Assembly (NCBI GenBank): GCA_963721005.1
Contig: CAVRHR010000006.1
Location: 434,001-498,000 of the forward strand
Source: VAZQ01 sp963721005
GTDB taxonomy: Bacteria; Pseudomonadota; Alphaproteobacteria; Rhizobiales; Xanthobacteraceae
Length of the DNA: 64,000 bases
Direction of reading: 5' to 3'
The position numbers were made by a program, and so were the translations under genes. The notes below the pieces were generated by a model, which did not search any database, was not told the DNA's origin, and worked only from the letters and a program-made list of their open reading frames with translations. Below are positions 1-7,425 of the stretch, piece after piece (the first letter of the stretch is position 1; each line of letters begins with the position of its first letter).

Positions 1-508
1 AGATCCAGCGCCACGATGCATAGGAGGTGATGAGGCCGCCGAGCGGCGGCCCCAGGATCGGGGCCGACAGCGCCGGCCAGGTCAGATAGGCGATGGCCCG
101 CATCAGGTGTTGCTTCTCGGTGTTGCGCAGCACGATCAGCCGGCCGGTCGGCACCATCAGGGCGCCGCCGATGCCCTGCAGCACCCGTGCGTCGATGAAC
201 TGCCACAAGCTTCCGCTCAATCCGCACATGATCGAGGCCAGCGTGAAGGTTGCAATGGCGCTCGTGAACACGGTGCGGGCGCCGAACTTGTCCGCGATCC
301 AGCCGCTCGCCGGGATGAAGACCGCCAGCGTCAGCAGATAGGCCGATATGCCGACACTGAGATCGACCGCCGCGACCCCGAAGGAATTGGCCATCTCGGG
401 CAGCGCCGTCGCGATCACGGTGCCGTCGAGCTGCTCCATGAACATGGCGCCTGCGACCAGCAACGCGACCCTCCAGGGCGGTCGAGGTGCTTGGTCGATG
501 GAGCTCAT
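1..508 (-). CDS. MFS drug exporter, DHA2 type (3' end outside window)
   Basis: The first 169 codons of a multidrug efflux permease of the major facilitator superfamily lie on the minus strand and run off the window at base 1. Reading starts at ATG 506-508 (MSSIDQAPRPPW). A hydrophobic first helix carries MEQLDGTVIATALP, which matches the LDxTIVNxALP motif of 14-helix DHA2 (EmrB/QacA) transporters. GWIADKFGARTVF matches the cytoplasmic loop 2-3 motif, and the stretch near the window edge (GPPLGGLI, SWRWI) matches the motif C region. At least four helices are visible. No clear Shine-Dalgarno is seen upstream. It should expel small molecules by proton antiport in the inner membrane; the substrate cannot be told from this part. 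Confidence 0.85.
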   Translation of the reverse strand, partial: MSSIDQAPRPPWRVALLVAGAMFMEQLDGTVIATALPEMANSFGVAAVDLSVGISAYLLTLAVFIPASGWIADKFGARTVFTSAIATFTLASIMCGLSGSLWQFIDARVLQGIGGALMVPTGRLIVLRNTEKQHLMRAIAYLTWPALSAPILGPPLGGLITSYASWRWI

Positions 509-772
509 GGAGATGTCTCAGGGGGAGGGGCGCTCGATCAGGGCCGCAGCCCCGTTTGGGGCCGCAGCCCCGTCGCAGGCGCGTTGCTGCCTTAATGCGC
601 CGCACGAATTAAGCATTACCTCCCGCCTGCCGGCGCGGGAGCTGGGCATCGGGCAGGTTTCGGGATCGGGCGGTGCCGTGGCGCGCGCCGCCCTGCTCGA
701 GATGGTGCGGAGCAGGCGGTAGCGGGCTCGACTGGCCGGCCACCGTGCTCCGCAAGACCCGAGGGCCGGCGG
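509..772. other. Intergenic spacer with a 15-bp direct repeat and an inverted repeat
   Basis: No gene is supported here. A 15-bp sequence (GGGCCGCAGCCCCGT) occurs at 541-555 and again at 559-573. A 9-bp inverted repeat (TGCGGAGCA at 706-714, TGCTCCGCA at 746-754) lies between the TRAP binding-protein gene and the MFS gene, which read in the same direction. It could fold in RNA, but no T tract marks it as a terminator. Confidence 0.5.
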
Positions 773-1840
773 CTATGCGAAATTGCGCGCCTGCGCGATC
801 AGATCGGCTCCGATCCGCTCGGCGGCGTCCTTATAGACCGAATCCATCTTGGCCGAGAAGGCCTTGGGATTCTCCATCGGGAAGACCTGAACGCCTTTTT
901 CCTGCAACAGCGCGATCGCGGCCTTCTCGCCCTTGAGGATCTCGTCGATCTGGGCGTCGACGGCGGGCTTGCCGGCGGCGCGCACGACCGCCTGGTCCGC
1001 CGGCGTGAGCTTGTCCATGAATTTCTTCGCCACGATCAGCGTATTGACGATGCTGTAGTGGCTGGTGAGCGTCAGGTATTTGGTGACCTGATAAATCTTG
1101 AGCTCGATCATGTCGGCGAAGGCCTTGTCGCTGCCGTCGATGAGCCCGGTCTGCAAGGAGGTGTACAGCGCATTGAACGCCACCACGGTCGGGATGCCGC
1201 CGAACGCCAGGATCGTGTCGCGCTGGATCTTGCTCGGCTGGACCCCCATCTTGAGCCCCTCGATGTCCGCCGGCGTCTTGATCGGGCGCTTGCTGTTCCA
1301 CAGGTTGCGCGAGCCGTCGGTGGCGAAGCCCAGGACCTCGCAGGCGAAGGCTTCGTTGATCTTCGGCCTGAGCCGCTCCCCGACCGGGCCGTTGGCGAAC
1401 CGGAGCACCTGCGCGGTGTCGGTGTAGAGAAACGGCAGGTTGAAGACGTCGGCCTCGGGTACGGCGGTGCTGATATAGGTCACGTCGGTGACGACGGCAT
1501 CGAGCGTGCCGGCCTTGACGGAGTTCGTCATCGGCCCGTTGCTGCCGAGCTGGCCATCGGGGAAGACCGTGACCTCGACGCGTCCGGCCGTGCCTTTTTC
1601 GACCAGTTCCTTGAGCACCAGCGCGGATTTGGTGTGGGGCGAACCCATCGGGCTGTCGCTCCCGAACCGCATGGTGACCGGGGCGGCGGATGCTCTCCCG
1701 ATAATTCCGAACACGCCCGCTCCGAGCGCGAGACCGCCCTTCAGCGCGCTCCTGCGCGTGATCGTGCTCCTGCGCATCGAGATGCGGCTCGAGGCGCCGC
1801 CCTTGGTATCTGCTCGACTCGTGATCTGCTTGCTTGTCAT
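773..1840 (-). CDS. dctP: TRAP transporter solute-binding protein, DctP family
   Basis: This 355-residue protein is a periplasmic substrate-binding subunit of a tripartite ATP-independent transporter (DctP family). The N-terminus has a twin-arginine type signal: TRRSALKGG around residues 28-36, a hydrophobic stretch, then cleavage near RASAAP. The body shows family landmarks: SPMGSPHTKSA, FPDGQLGSN, NLPFLY, and ALYTSLQTGLIDGSD, equivalent to the usual ALqtGvVDGqE. The ligand-binding Arg normally found in GxKiRV is not present; the site reads GLKMGVQPS. Start ATG 1838-1840 has GGGAG about nine bases upstream. No DctQ or DctM membrane gene is visible, so it is an orphan binding protein here. 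The family call is firm; the substrate is unknown. Confidence 0.88.
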   Translation of the reverse strand: MTSKQITSRADTKGGASSRISMRRSTITRRSALKGGLALGAGVFGIIGRASAAPVTMRFGSDSPMGSPHTKSALVLKELVEKGTAGRVEVTVFPDGQLGSNGPMTNSVKAGTLDAVVTDVTYISTAVPEADVFNLPFLYTDTAQVLRFANGPVGERLRPKINEAFACEVLGFATDGSRNLWNSKRPIKTPADIEGLKMGVQPSKIQRDTILAFGGIPTVVAFNALYTSLQTGLIDGSDKAFADMIELKIYQVTKYLTLTSHYSIVNTLIVAKKFMDKLTPADQAVVRAAGKPAVDAQIDEILKGEKAAIALLQEKGVQVFPMENPKAFSAKMDSVYKDAAERIGADLIAQARNFA

Positions 1841-2035
1841 CGCACCAGCTCCCGTTGAATTTGGCGACCAAATTACGAGCGTAGTGGCTTGGAAATACGC
1901 AAGAACCGTGCCAATGACGCGGCACGCCGTGCCGCGGCGCGTACCGGTTGGCCGGCCAGGGCAGGGTGGTCCAGCCTACCGCCATTTGATAATGCGTGTC
2001 TGCCGAAAAACCCGTGGACCAAAGCCGATCAGCCC

Positions 2036-2875
2036 ATGCCGACAAGCACCCCAGACCGCGACCTGCCGCCGACGAATTGGACCTTGGTCGACAGCCATTG
2101 CCACCTCGACTTTGACGATTTCTCCGGCGATCTCGACGGTATCGTGGGGCGGGCCCGGGCAGCCGGCGTCGGCCGCATCGTGAGCATCTCGACGCGGGTG
2201 CAGCGCCGCGCCGGGCTCCTCGCCATCACGGAGCGCTTTCCCGACGTCTATTGCTCGATCGGCACCCATCCGCATCACGCCCACGAGGAGCTCGATCTCA
2301 CCACCGCGGACCTGGTGGAGCTCAGCCGGCATCCCAAGACGGTGGCGATCGGCGAAGCCGGGCTCGACTATCACTACGATCTGAGCCCGCGCGAGGCGCA
2401 GGAGCGCGGCTTCCGCAATCATATCGCGGCTGCACGCGAGACCGGGCTGCCGCTGGTCATTCATTCGCGCGAAGCGGATGCCGACATGGCGGCGATCCTG
2501 GAGGAGGAAACCGGGAAGGGCGCCTTTCCGGCGGTGCTGCATTGCTTCACCGGCGGGCGCGAGCTGGCGCAACGGGCGGTCGCGCTCGGCCTCTACGTGT
2601 CGTTCACCGGCATCCTGACCTTCAAGAAACCCGACGAGCTGCGTGCCATCGCGGCCGAGCTGCCGGGCGACCGCATCCTGGTCGAGACCGACGCGCCTTA
2701 TCTCGCGCCCGGCCGCCACCGCGGCAAGCGCAACGAGCCGGCCTTTGTGGTCGAGACCGCCCGGGTGCTGGCGGAAACCCGCAAGGTCGAGCTCTCGGAG
2801 ATCGCGCAAACCACCACGGAAAACTTCTTTCGCCTGTTCAGCAAGGTACCGCGCCAAGCCGCGGCCGCCGCCTGA
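2036..2875 (+). CDS. tatD: TatD family metal-dependent hydrolase
   Basis: This 279-residue protein is a TIM-barrel metallohydrolase of the TatD family; members act as Mg-dependent DNases/exonucleases in the cytoplasm. Metal ligands are visible in order: DSHCHLD (HxH), GEAGLDYHYD (Glu), HSREAD, HCFTG, and ETDAPYLAPGRHRGKRNEP near the C-terminus. The start chosen is ATG 2036 (MPTSTPDRD); the frame is open further upstream, but that part does not resemble the family. A gene for a metallo-beta-lactamase-fold hydrolase follows 29 bp downstream on the same strand, so the two are probably cotranscribed. The upstream TRAP gene is divergent, which puts the promoter in 1841-2035. Confidence 0.93.
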   Translation: MPTSTPDRDLPPTNWTLVDSHCHLDFDDFSGDLDGIVGRARAAGVGRIVSISTRVQRRAGLLAITERFPDVYCSIGTHPHHAHEELDLTTADLVELSRHPKTVAIGEAGLDYHYDLSPREAQERGFRNHIAAARETGLPLVIHSREADADMAAILEEETGKGAFPAVLHCFTGGRELAQRAVALGLYVSFTGILTFKKPDELRAIAAELPGDRILVETDAPYLAPGRHRGKRNEPAFVVETARVLAETRKVELSEIAQTTTENFFRLFSKVPRQAAAAA

Positions 2876-2904
2876 AGCTGCTGCCGCCGCATGACCCCAA
2901 CCTC

Positions 2905-3711
2905 ATGAGCCTGACCTTCACGATCCTGGGCTGCGGCTCCTCGGGCGGGGTCCCGCGCGCGGCGCTCGGCTGGGGGGATTGCGACCCGGCCAATCCCAAG
3001 AACCGCCGCCGCCGCTGCTCGCTCCTGGTGGAACGGCGGAGCGAAAATGGCGGACGCACCCGGGTGCTGGTCGATACCTCGCCCGACCTGCGCGAGCAGC
3101 TGCTGGCAGCCGACGTGGATTGGTTGGACGGCGTCCTATACACCCACGAGCACGCCGACCACACCCACGGGATCGACGATCTGCGTGGGCTGTTCCTTCG
3201 CCACCGCCGTCGCATCGACGTTTACCTCGACGAGCCGACCTTCCAGGTCATCTACTCTCGTTTCCGCTACTGCTTCGTCACGCCGCCCGGCAGCAACTAT
3301 CCGCCAATCCTTAACGAGCATCGGCTCCATGCCGGCGATCCGGTGACGATCCAGGGCCAAGGCGGCCCGATCACCGCGCTGCCGTTCCTGCAGGATCATG
3401 GCGACATCCCATCGCTGGGCTTTCGCTTCGGCGACGTAGCCTATTCCAGCGACCTGCGCGATCTGCCGACGGCGAGCGTCGCGGCGCTGGCGGGGCTCGA
3501 TCTGTGGATCGTCGATGCGCTGCGCTACAAGCCGCATCCCAGTCACTTCTCGGTCACCGAGGCGCTCGACTGGATCAAGCGCCTGGCGCCGGCGCGCGCG
3601 ATCCTGACGAACCTGCATGTGGACCTCGATTACGAGGAATTGCGCCGCCGTCTGCCGCCCGATGTGGTGCCGGCCTATGACGGCCTGCGGATCGAGTTCG
3701 CCGCCGCTTGA
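2905..3711 (+). CDS. MBL-fold metallo-hydrolase, PhnP-like
   Basis: This 268-residue protein has the metallo-beta-lactamase fold with the zinc motif HEHADHTHG (HxHxDH) at about residues 80-88. Further ligands are seen in QDHGD, YSSDLRDL and HPSHFS, and TNLHVDLDY lies near the end. N-terminal LGCGSSGGVPR is typical of PhnP-like cyclic phosphodiesterases and related YycJ/RNase Z-like hydrolases. The start is ATG 2905 (MSLTFTILG); an ATG at 2891 is out of frame. The gene follows tatD closely on the same strand, a pairing common in alphaproteobacteria. It probably hydrolyses a phosphodiester, but the substrate cannot be named from sequence. Confidence 0.88.
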   Translation: MSLTFTILGCGSSGGVPRAALGWGDCDPANPKNRRRRCSLLVERRSENGGRTRVLVDTSPDLREQLLAADVDWLDGVLYTHEHADHTHGIDDLRGLFLRHRRRIDVYLDEPTFQVIYSRFRYCFVTPPGSNYPPILNEHRLHAGDPVTIQGQGGPITALPFLQDHGDIPSLGFRFGDVAYSSDLRDLPTASVAALAGLDLWIVDALRYKPHPSHFSVTEALDWIKRLAPARAILTNLHVDLDYEELRRRLPPDVVPAYDGLRIEFAAA

Positions 3712-3888
3712 GCGCCCGCCGGGCGTGGCTTAGCCAGCCACGGAAGCCTTTTAAATCCCAGCCTAACTCGAAATATTCCATAATATACCTTATGCGAATG
3801 AGAGATATGGAGCGGTGCCGGGACGCAATCGCGGCCGCGCGCTCCCTCTGCTAGGTTCCCGGCCCCGCCGTTAACGATTGGCCCCGCC

Positions 3889-4713
3889 ATGACACCCTCG
3901 CGCGATATTTCACGCCTCCTGGAGATCATGGCCGCGCTGCGCACGCCCGGCTCGGGCTGTCCCTGGGACCTCGAGCAGAATTTCGCGAGCATCGCGCCGT
4001 ACACGCTCGAGGAAGCCTACGAGGTGGCGGATGCGATCCTGCGCCATGATCTCGTCGACCTGCGCGAAGAGCTGGGCGATCTGCTGCTGCAGGTCGTGTT
4101 TCATGCCCGCATGGCGCAGGAGCAAGGCGCCTTCGATTTCGGCGACGTGGTGGCCGGCATCACCGGGAAGCTCATCCGGCGTCATCCGCATGTGTTTGGC
4201 GAGGCAGGCAAGCTCACTGCTGGCGCCGTGGCGGGCTTGTGGGACCGTATCAAGGCGCAGGAGAAGGCCGAGCGCGCCGCCGAGGAGGGCGCGGCTGGAC
4301 CGGCTGGGGCGCTCGCGGGCGTGCCGGCGACGCTCCCTGCCCTGTCCCGCGCACTCAAGCTGCAGGCCAAGGCTTCGAAGGTGGGTTTCGACTGGAACGA
4401 TCCGCTCGCGGTGCTCAAGAAGATCCGCGAGGAAGCCGATGAGATCGAAGCGGAAATTGTCGCCGGAAAAGCCGGTGATGCGGGCTACGAGGTGGGCGAT
4501 TTGCTGTTTGCGGTAGTCAATCTCGCCCGCCATGTCGGGGCCGACCCGGAAGCCGTGCTGCGTGTCACCAATCGCAAATTCGAGCAGCGGTTTGCCGCTA
4601 TCGAGCAGGCGCTGGCGCAGCGCGGAAAGTCGCCTGCGCAAGCGTCGTTGGCCGAGATGGACGCCCTCTGGGACGAGGCCAAGACCGCGGAAAGGGCGAA
4701 ATCAAAGCCGTGA
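3889..4713 (+). CDS. mazG: Nucleoside triphosphate pyrophosphohydrolase MazG
   Basis: This 274-residue protein is the house-cleaning enzyme that hydrolyses (d)NTPs to NMP and pyrophosphate. It has the usual tandem MazG domains: the first with GCPWDLEQ, LEEAYEVADAI and REELGDLLLQVVFHAR, the second with KKIREEADEIEAE and YEVGDLLFAVVNLAR. The acidic EExxE and ExxD residues bind Mg. ATG 3889 is a clear start after a relatively AT-rich 177-bp spacer that follows the hydrolase gene and may hold the promoter. mazG is convergent with the ABC binding-protein gene, whose stop lies only 26 bp away. In relatives mazG often lies near hflX, as here. Confidence 0.94.
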   Translation: MTPSRDISRLLEIMAALRTPGSGCPWDLEQNFASIAPYTLEEAYEVADAILRHDLVDLREELGDLLLQVVFHARMAQEQGAFDFGDVVAGITGKLIRRHPHVFGEAGKLTAGAVAGLWDRIKAQEKAERAAEEGAAGPAGALAGVPATLPALSRALKLQAKASKVGFDWNDPLAVLKKIREEADEIEAEIVAGKAGDAGYEVGDLLFAVVNLARHVGADPEAVLRVTNRKFEQRFAAIEQALAQRGKSPAQASLAEMDALWDEAKTAERAKSKP

Positions 4714-4739
4714 AGTCTGGCCGGAGTGCCGTTGGCGCC

Positions 4740-5726
4740 CTACTCCACGCCGGCCGCACGCAGATATTGCAGATCCACGAAGCGCGCCACGGGCGGTAGC
4801 GGGGCCGGCAGCGCGCCGCCCTCGCCCATGAAGGCAATGACTTGCTCCAAGCCCTTGAGATTGAGCTCGGCTTGCCGCGGCAGTACCCCCTTCTCGGGCT
4901 CGAAGTAGAGCGCGAGCGTATCGCGGGCGATTTGTGCCGACGAGCCGGTGCGCTCGGCCACGATCTTGACGACCTCCGGCCGGTTGGCGGGATCGCGGAT
5001 GAAGCGGAAGGCATCGGCGAGCGCGCGCACGAAATGCACCACCGTGTCCTTGTTGGCCGCCGCGAAGGCGCGGCGCACCGCGATCACCTGGAACTGGAAG
5101 GCGCCGACCGACTGGGTGGAATCGCCGAGCCGGCGATAGCCCTGCTGGATCGCCTCCAGGTCGTTGGGCTGCCCGAGCGGCACGCCGGCGCATTCGCCGC
5201 TCTTGAGGCAGTCGTAGCGGACCGGCGTCCCGACCAGCTCCTTGACCTTGTAGTCGGCGCCGCCGAGCCCGTTTTGCGCCAACAGCTTGCGCATGGAGAT
5301 CGAGATGGTGTCGACCGGCAGCGACAGGCCGATCTGCTTGCCCTTGAGGTCGGCATAGCCGGCGATCTCCGGCCGCACGATCAGGCTGTAGACCGGATTG
5401 GCCACCTCGCCGGCAATCGCCACGGTGTCCGAGCCTTTGAGCCCGGCCTGGATCAGATAGGGTGTGGCGGTGTGCGCGACGTCGACTTTTCCCTGGTCGA
5501 GGGCCGCCACCATCTTGTCGGTGCCGCCGTCGATCGGGATGAGCTCGAGACGGATTCCTTCGCGCGCCAAGAACCCCTTGCTCTCGGCGATGAACAGATA
5601 GATCGAGCTTACGGCGCGCACGGTCGAGGGGACTTGCCCGAAGCGCAGCGTGACCGGCTGTGCGGCCGCCGGCGCGGCAAGGCCCAGATAGGCGGCGGCC
5701 AGCAGGGCTGCGATCGTGCGGGTCAT
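4740..5726 (-). CDS. ABC transporter substrate-binding protein, NMT1/SsuA-like
   Basis: This 328-residue periplasmic binding protein has a Sec signal peptide (MTRTIAALLAAAYLGLAAPAAA, cut near AQPV). The family signs are FGQVPSTVRAVSSIYLFIAESKGFLAREG at the start, a lobe with KMVAALDQGKVDVAH, and the NMT1/SsuA-type SLIVRPEIAGYADLKGKQIG. A Cys pair (DCLKSGEC) could form a disulfide. The ATG overlaps the hflX stop as ATGA (5723-5726), so translation may be coupled to hflX. No permease or ATPase gene is nearby, making it an orphan binding protein. The substrate is unknown; sulfonate, nitrile or pyrimidine-precursor type ligands are common in this family. Confidence 0.85.
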   Translation of the reverse strand: MTRTIAALLAAAYLGLAAPAAAQPVTLRFGQVPSTVRAVSSIYLFIAESKGFLAREGIRLELIPIDGGTDKMVAALDQGKVDVAHTATPYLIQAGLKGSDTVAIAGEVANPVYSLIVRPEIAGYADLKGKQIGLSLPVDTISISMRKLLAQNGLGGADYKVKELVGTPVRYDCLKSGECAGVPLGQPNDLEAIQQGYRRLGDSTQSVGAFQFQVIAVRRAFAAANKDTVVHFVRALADAFRFIRDPANRPEVVKIVAERTGSSAQIARDTLALYFEPEKGVLPRQAELNLKGLEQVIAFMGEGGALPAPLPPVARFVDLQYLRAAGVE

Positions 5727-7249
5727 GAGAGGCTCCCCTCATCGGTTGGTTGCGGGGCGCAGAACTTGGCGCGAACCTTGCCCGCATTGACCGGATCGAC
5801 CCTCACCGTGACCGCCAGCCGCCCGTCCGGGCTGAACTCCTTGCTCAGGATCTCGGCGTTGCGGTGCAGCCAGCTGATGCCGGCGCCGTCGGAGGAATCG
5901 AGCTCGAGATCGAGCACCACGCGGGTTGCCGCGATCCGGGTCTCGATCTCCAGCGTGAGCTCTTCGAGCCCCTGGCCGGACAAGGCGGAGATCAGCACCG
6001 GGCGGCGTCCCGAGGGCTGCCTGTGGGCGAGATTGCTCAGCGTGGCACCCCCCTCCTCGTCCAGCCGATCCACCTTGTTCCATACCTCGATCAATTTCGC
6101 AGCGCCCTCGCCGTCGGCGACCTCGATGCCGAGCTGATGGAGAATGTCCTGCACGTCGCTCGACTGGGCATCGGCGTCGACATGGGAGATGTCGCGCACA
6201 TGCAGGATCACGTCGGCCTCGACGACCTCCTCGAGGGTGGCGCGGAACGCCGCCACCAGCATGGTGGGCAGGTCGGAGATGAAGCCCACGGTATCGGACA
6301 GGATCACCCGCGCCCCGTGCGGCAGGTCGACCGCCCGCAGGGTCGGGTCGAGCGTCGCGAACAGCATGTCGGATGCGAGCACTTTGGCCCGGCTCAGGCG
6401 GTTGAACAGGGTCGATTTGCCGGCATTGGTATAGCCGACCAGAGCCACGATGGGATAAGGCACGCGCTGGCGGCTCAAGCGATGGAGCTTGCGGGTGCGC
6501 TTGACCTTGTCGAGTTCGGCCTCGAGGCGCGCGATCCGCTCCTCGATCAGGCGGCGGTCGGCTTCGAGCTGGGTTTCGCCCGGGCCGCCCAGGAAGCCGA
6601 ACCCGCCACGCTGCCGTTCCAGATGGGTCCAGGAGCGTACCAGCCGGCTCTTTTGATAACTCAGGTGTGCAAGCTCGACCTGCAACGTACCTTCGCGGGT
6701 GCGGGCGCGACGGCCGAAGATTTCCAGGATCAGGCCGGTCCGGTCGACGACCTTGGCGTTCCAGGCCTTTTCGAGATTGCGCTGTTGCACGGGCGAGAGC
6801 GCGCAGTCCATCACGACCAACCCGGCCTCGACGGTTTTGACCAGGCCGGCGATTTCCTCGACCTTGCCCTTGCCCAGAAAGGTGGCTGGGCGGATGTCGG
6901 CGACCGGAACTATCCCGGATTCCACCACCGCGAGATCGATGGCGCGGGCCAGCCCGACCGCCTCGTCGAGCTTGGCTTCTGGCGACCGCGTGGCGGCCTG
7001 GGCATGCGCCGCCGTCCCATGCAGCGTCCTACTGCGCAGATGCGGTTCGATGACGATCGCGCGGCCCGTTCCCGAGCCCTCGCCCGAGCTTAGGCGGTCC
7101 GTCTGCGTGTCGAGTTCGGCGCGATTCCAAATAGATTTCCCGCTTTTCGGATGTTGTCGCACGGCGAAGCCGGTATGGCGAGAGCTCCCAATGAACCAAG
7201 GACGGAATGTAGCCTGAAAGTGGTCACCTTGAAACGTCATGGTCGTCAT
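5723..7249 (-). CDS. hflX: GTPase HflX (complete copy with a non-homologous leader)
   Basis: HflX is a ribosome-splitting, stress-related GTPase. Visible parts are the N-terminal HflX domain (RAIVIEP, KLDEAVGLARAIDL, PATFLGKGKVEEI), the Gly-rich middle helix GGFGFLGGPGETQLE, and the G domain with G1 GYTNAGKST, G3 DTVGF and G4 NKVD. A C-terminal domain ends at TGA 5723. Similarity to HflX begins only around LDTQTDRL (near base 7114); the residues before it look foreign. ATG 7249 was chosen because AGGA lies seven bases before it; GTG 7294, ATG 7240 or GTG 7162 are alternatives. The gene lies 176 bp behind the giant repeat gene instead of directly behind hfq. A diverged 5' fragment of another hflX remains beside hfq. 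Confidence 0.92.
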   Translation of the reverse strand: MTTMTFQGDHFQATFRPWFIGSSRHTGFAVRQHPKSGKSIWNRAELDTQTDRLSSGEGSGTGRAIVIEPHLRSRTLHGTAAHAQAATRSPEAKLDEAVGLARAIDLAVVESGIVPVADIRPATFLGKGKVEEIAGLVKTVEAGLVVMDCALSPVQQRNLEKAWNAKVVDRTGLILEIFGRRARTREGTLQVELAHLSYQKSRLVRSWTHLERQRGGFGFLGGPGETQLEADRRLIEERIARLEAELDKVKRTRKLHRLSRQRVPYPIVALVGYTNAGKSTLFNRLSRAKVLASDMLFATLDPTLRAVDLPHGARVILSDTVGFISDLPTMLVAAFRATLEEVVEADVILHVRDISHVDADAQSSDVQDILHQLGIEVADGEGAAKLIEVWNKVDRLDEEGGATLSNLAHRQPSGRRPVLISALSGQGLEELTLEIETRIAATRVVLDLELDSSDGAGISWLHRNAEILSKEFSPDGRLAVTVRVDPVNAGKVRAKFCAPQPTDEGSLS

Positions 7250-7425
7250 GGTCGTGTCCTGGCCGGTGGTGGCTCGACGGTGCCACCTAACCACCTGATA
7301 TTACTTCATATTGCGTGAGCCAGCCGTTTATCGCCCAAGCAGTCACGCTTTTCATGCACCGTGGTGGCCGTCGGCGAACAAAACGCCCGCCTGTGCGCAA
7401 CCGGGCATCTCCCGGACGTAGTCAC

